Origin: Streptomyces roseochromogenus subsp. oscitans DS 12.976
Lineage (GTDB): Bacteria > Actinomycetota > Actinomycetes > Streptomycetales > Streptomycetaceae
Direction of reading: 5' to 3'
Assembly: GCF_000497445.1 (NCBI RefSeq)
Contig: NZ_CM002285.1
Coordinates: 9,479,227 to 9,484,869, forward strand
DNA length: 5,643 bases
Part shown: positions 4,992 through 5,643 of the stretch, piece after piece
Layout: the number at the start of each line of letters is the position of its first letter
Position numbering within the stretch: position 1 is the first letter of the stretch
Notes under the pieces: generated by a model
The model's input: the letters and a program-made list of their open reading frames with translations, nothing else
Database searches by the model: none
What the model was told of the DNA's origin: nothing
Program-made: the position numbers and the translations under genes

Positions 4992-5042
4992 GAGTTGATC
5001 CCTGTTCGGCGACGCTGCGGATGTCGTTGCGGAGCGGGCGCA

Positions 5043-5048
5043 TAGGAT
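5043..5048 (+). promoter_or_regulatory. TAGGAT box: -10 element or part of the ribosome site of the VOC gene
   Basis: TAGGAT fits TAnnnT and ends 7 nt before the ATG at 5056, the right distance for a leaderless message. The AGGA inside it (5044-5047) is also a fair ribosome site, 8 nt from the ATG. The sequence alone cannot decide between the two roles. Confidence 0.35.
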
Positions 5049-5055
5049 CGTCGGC

Positions 5056-5643
5056 ATGGCGCTGCGACCTGTTCACGTGAACATAAAGGCTCTTGATGCT
5101 TCAGCGGTCGGCCGGTTCTGGGCGGAGGCGCTCGGCTGGAGTGCTTACAGCCTCGGCGTGACCACGTACGTTGGACCCGTCGGCGGCCTTGTGTGGCCGG
5201 ACCCGGTCGCCGTCGGCATCGACGTCGTTCCCGTCCCGGAACCCAAGACAACGACGAAGAACCGTGTGCACCTCGATCTCGCCACCACCTCTGCGGCCCA
5301 TCAGGCGGAGCTGGTCGTACGCCTGCAGGCTCTCGGTGCGACGCCCGCCGACGTGGGCCAGGGCAAAGTGCCGTGGACGGTCCTCGCCGACCCCGAGGGC
5401 AACGAGTTCTGCGTGCTGGAGCCTCGGGAGATCTACCGGGACACCGGGCCGATCGCCGCGGTGGTGGTCGACTGCGCGGATCCGCGCGCCATGGCCCGGT
5501 TCTGGGGCGAGGCGGTCGACTGGACCCTGCACGAGGTGACCGACGATCACGCGGTGTTGCGCTCCGCCAAGGGTGTCGGCCCGTATTTCGAGTTCCTCCG
5601 TACGCCCGACGTGAAGACCGTGCCGGACCGCCTCCATCTTGAC
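5056..5643 (+). CDS. Tandem-domain VOC (glyoxalase-like) protein, 3' end beyond window
   Basis: From ATG 5056 there are 196 codons with no stop before the window edge. Two copies of a VOC (vicinal oxygen chelate, glyoxalase-like) domain are visible. Copy 1 (about 5-123) has VHVNIKALD, FWAEALGW (21-28), NRVHLDLA (69-76), and VPWTVLADPEGNEFCVLEP (105-123). Copy 2 (from about 132) has IAAVVVDCADPRAMARFWGE (133-152) with FWGEAVDW at 149-156, GPYFEFLRTP and DRLHLD at the edge. The WxVLADPEGNEFCVL signature is typical of the Glyoxalase_6-type VOC group in actinobacteria. H7, H72 and E122 in copy 1 could be metal ligands by analogy with the family. Members include glyoxalases, dioxygenases and drug-binding resistance proteins; the substrate here cannot be told. 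The complete protein is probably about 230-250 residues. It is divergent from the ABM-like gene. Confidence 0.85.
   Translation, partial: MALRPVHVNIKALDASAVGRFWAEALGWSAYSLGVTTYVGPVGGLVWPDPVAVGIDVVPVPEPKTTTKNRVHLDLATTSAAHQAELVVRLQALGATPADVGQGKVPWTVLADPEGNEFCVLEPREIYRDTGPIAAVVVDCADPRAMARFWGEAVDWTLHEVTDDHAVLRSAKGVGPYFEFLRTPDVKTVPDRLHLD

Noticed and set aside
4389..5057. N-terminally extended form of the ABM-like protein (222 codons)
   Set aside because: The extra 96 residues are Cys/Ser/Arg-rich without similarity, and ABM proteins of this type begin close to the ATG at 4769.
5101..5637. Minus-strand open frame of 178 codons opposite the VOC gene
   Set aside because: The plus-strand frame carries clear tandem VOC motifs; the minus frame is an antisense shadow with no recognisable content.

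Overview
The window is high-GC DNA with strong third-position G/C bias, frequent GTG/TTG starts, Ala/Pro-rich secreted proteins and protein families typical of Streptomyces and close relatives. It looks like an accessory, transposon-scarred stretch of a Streptomyces-like chromosome. Assignment to genus is inference from codon use and protein style; no rRNA or marker gene is present.

Layout, left to right. (1) 1-393, minus: N-terminal part of a Tn3-family transposase (DUF4158-type start), running off the left edge and broken by an apparent 1-nt frameshift in a short C run at 101-104. (2) 599-1705, minus: a secreted protein made of six ~50-residue repeats, read as a PLL/tectonin-like beta-propeller, followed by a strong 11-bp hairpin (542-569). 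(3) 1706-2304: a 599-nt gap holding an IS630-family transposase relic (about 1841-2035, minus) and the promoter region of the next gene, with several repeat structures. (4) 2305-3282, plus: a secreted, six-cysteine protein with an HEYAE motif and an EXORDIUM/phi-1-like C-terminal half, followed by a 13-bp hairpin (3303-3335). (5) 3364-3795, plus: a small lipoprotein with a Pro-rich tether and a beta-rich domain. (6) 3796-4388: a 593-nt gap with several hairpins, including a very stable one at 3945-3986, and a second IS630-family relic (4124-4219, minus; 31 residues). (7) 4389-4769, minus: an antibiotic-biosynthesis-monooxygenase-like protein. (8) 5056 to the right edge, plus: a tandem-domain VOC/glyoxalase-like protein, cut by the window.

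The middle three intact genes all encode exported proteins (a putative glycan-binding propeller, a putative metalloprotease-like protein, a lipoprotein). They seem to be transcribed separately, because hairpins lie between or after them. The right-hand pair is divergent over a 286-nt spacer that carries an 8-bp inverted repeat; both starts have a TAnnnT box 6-7 nt upstream, compatible with leaderless transcription. Remains of three different transposable elements lie between these gene blocks, so the region has probably been assembled or rearranged by repeated insertion and decay. No CRISPR array, complete tRNA, rRNA or phage module was seen. I did not find a clear multi-gene novel system; the most interesting single items are the HExxE secreted protein with its repeat-rich promoter, and the multi-hairpin region at 3945-4053.
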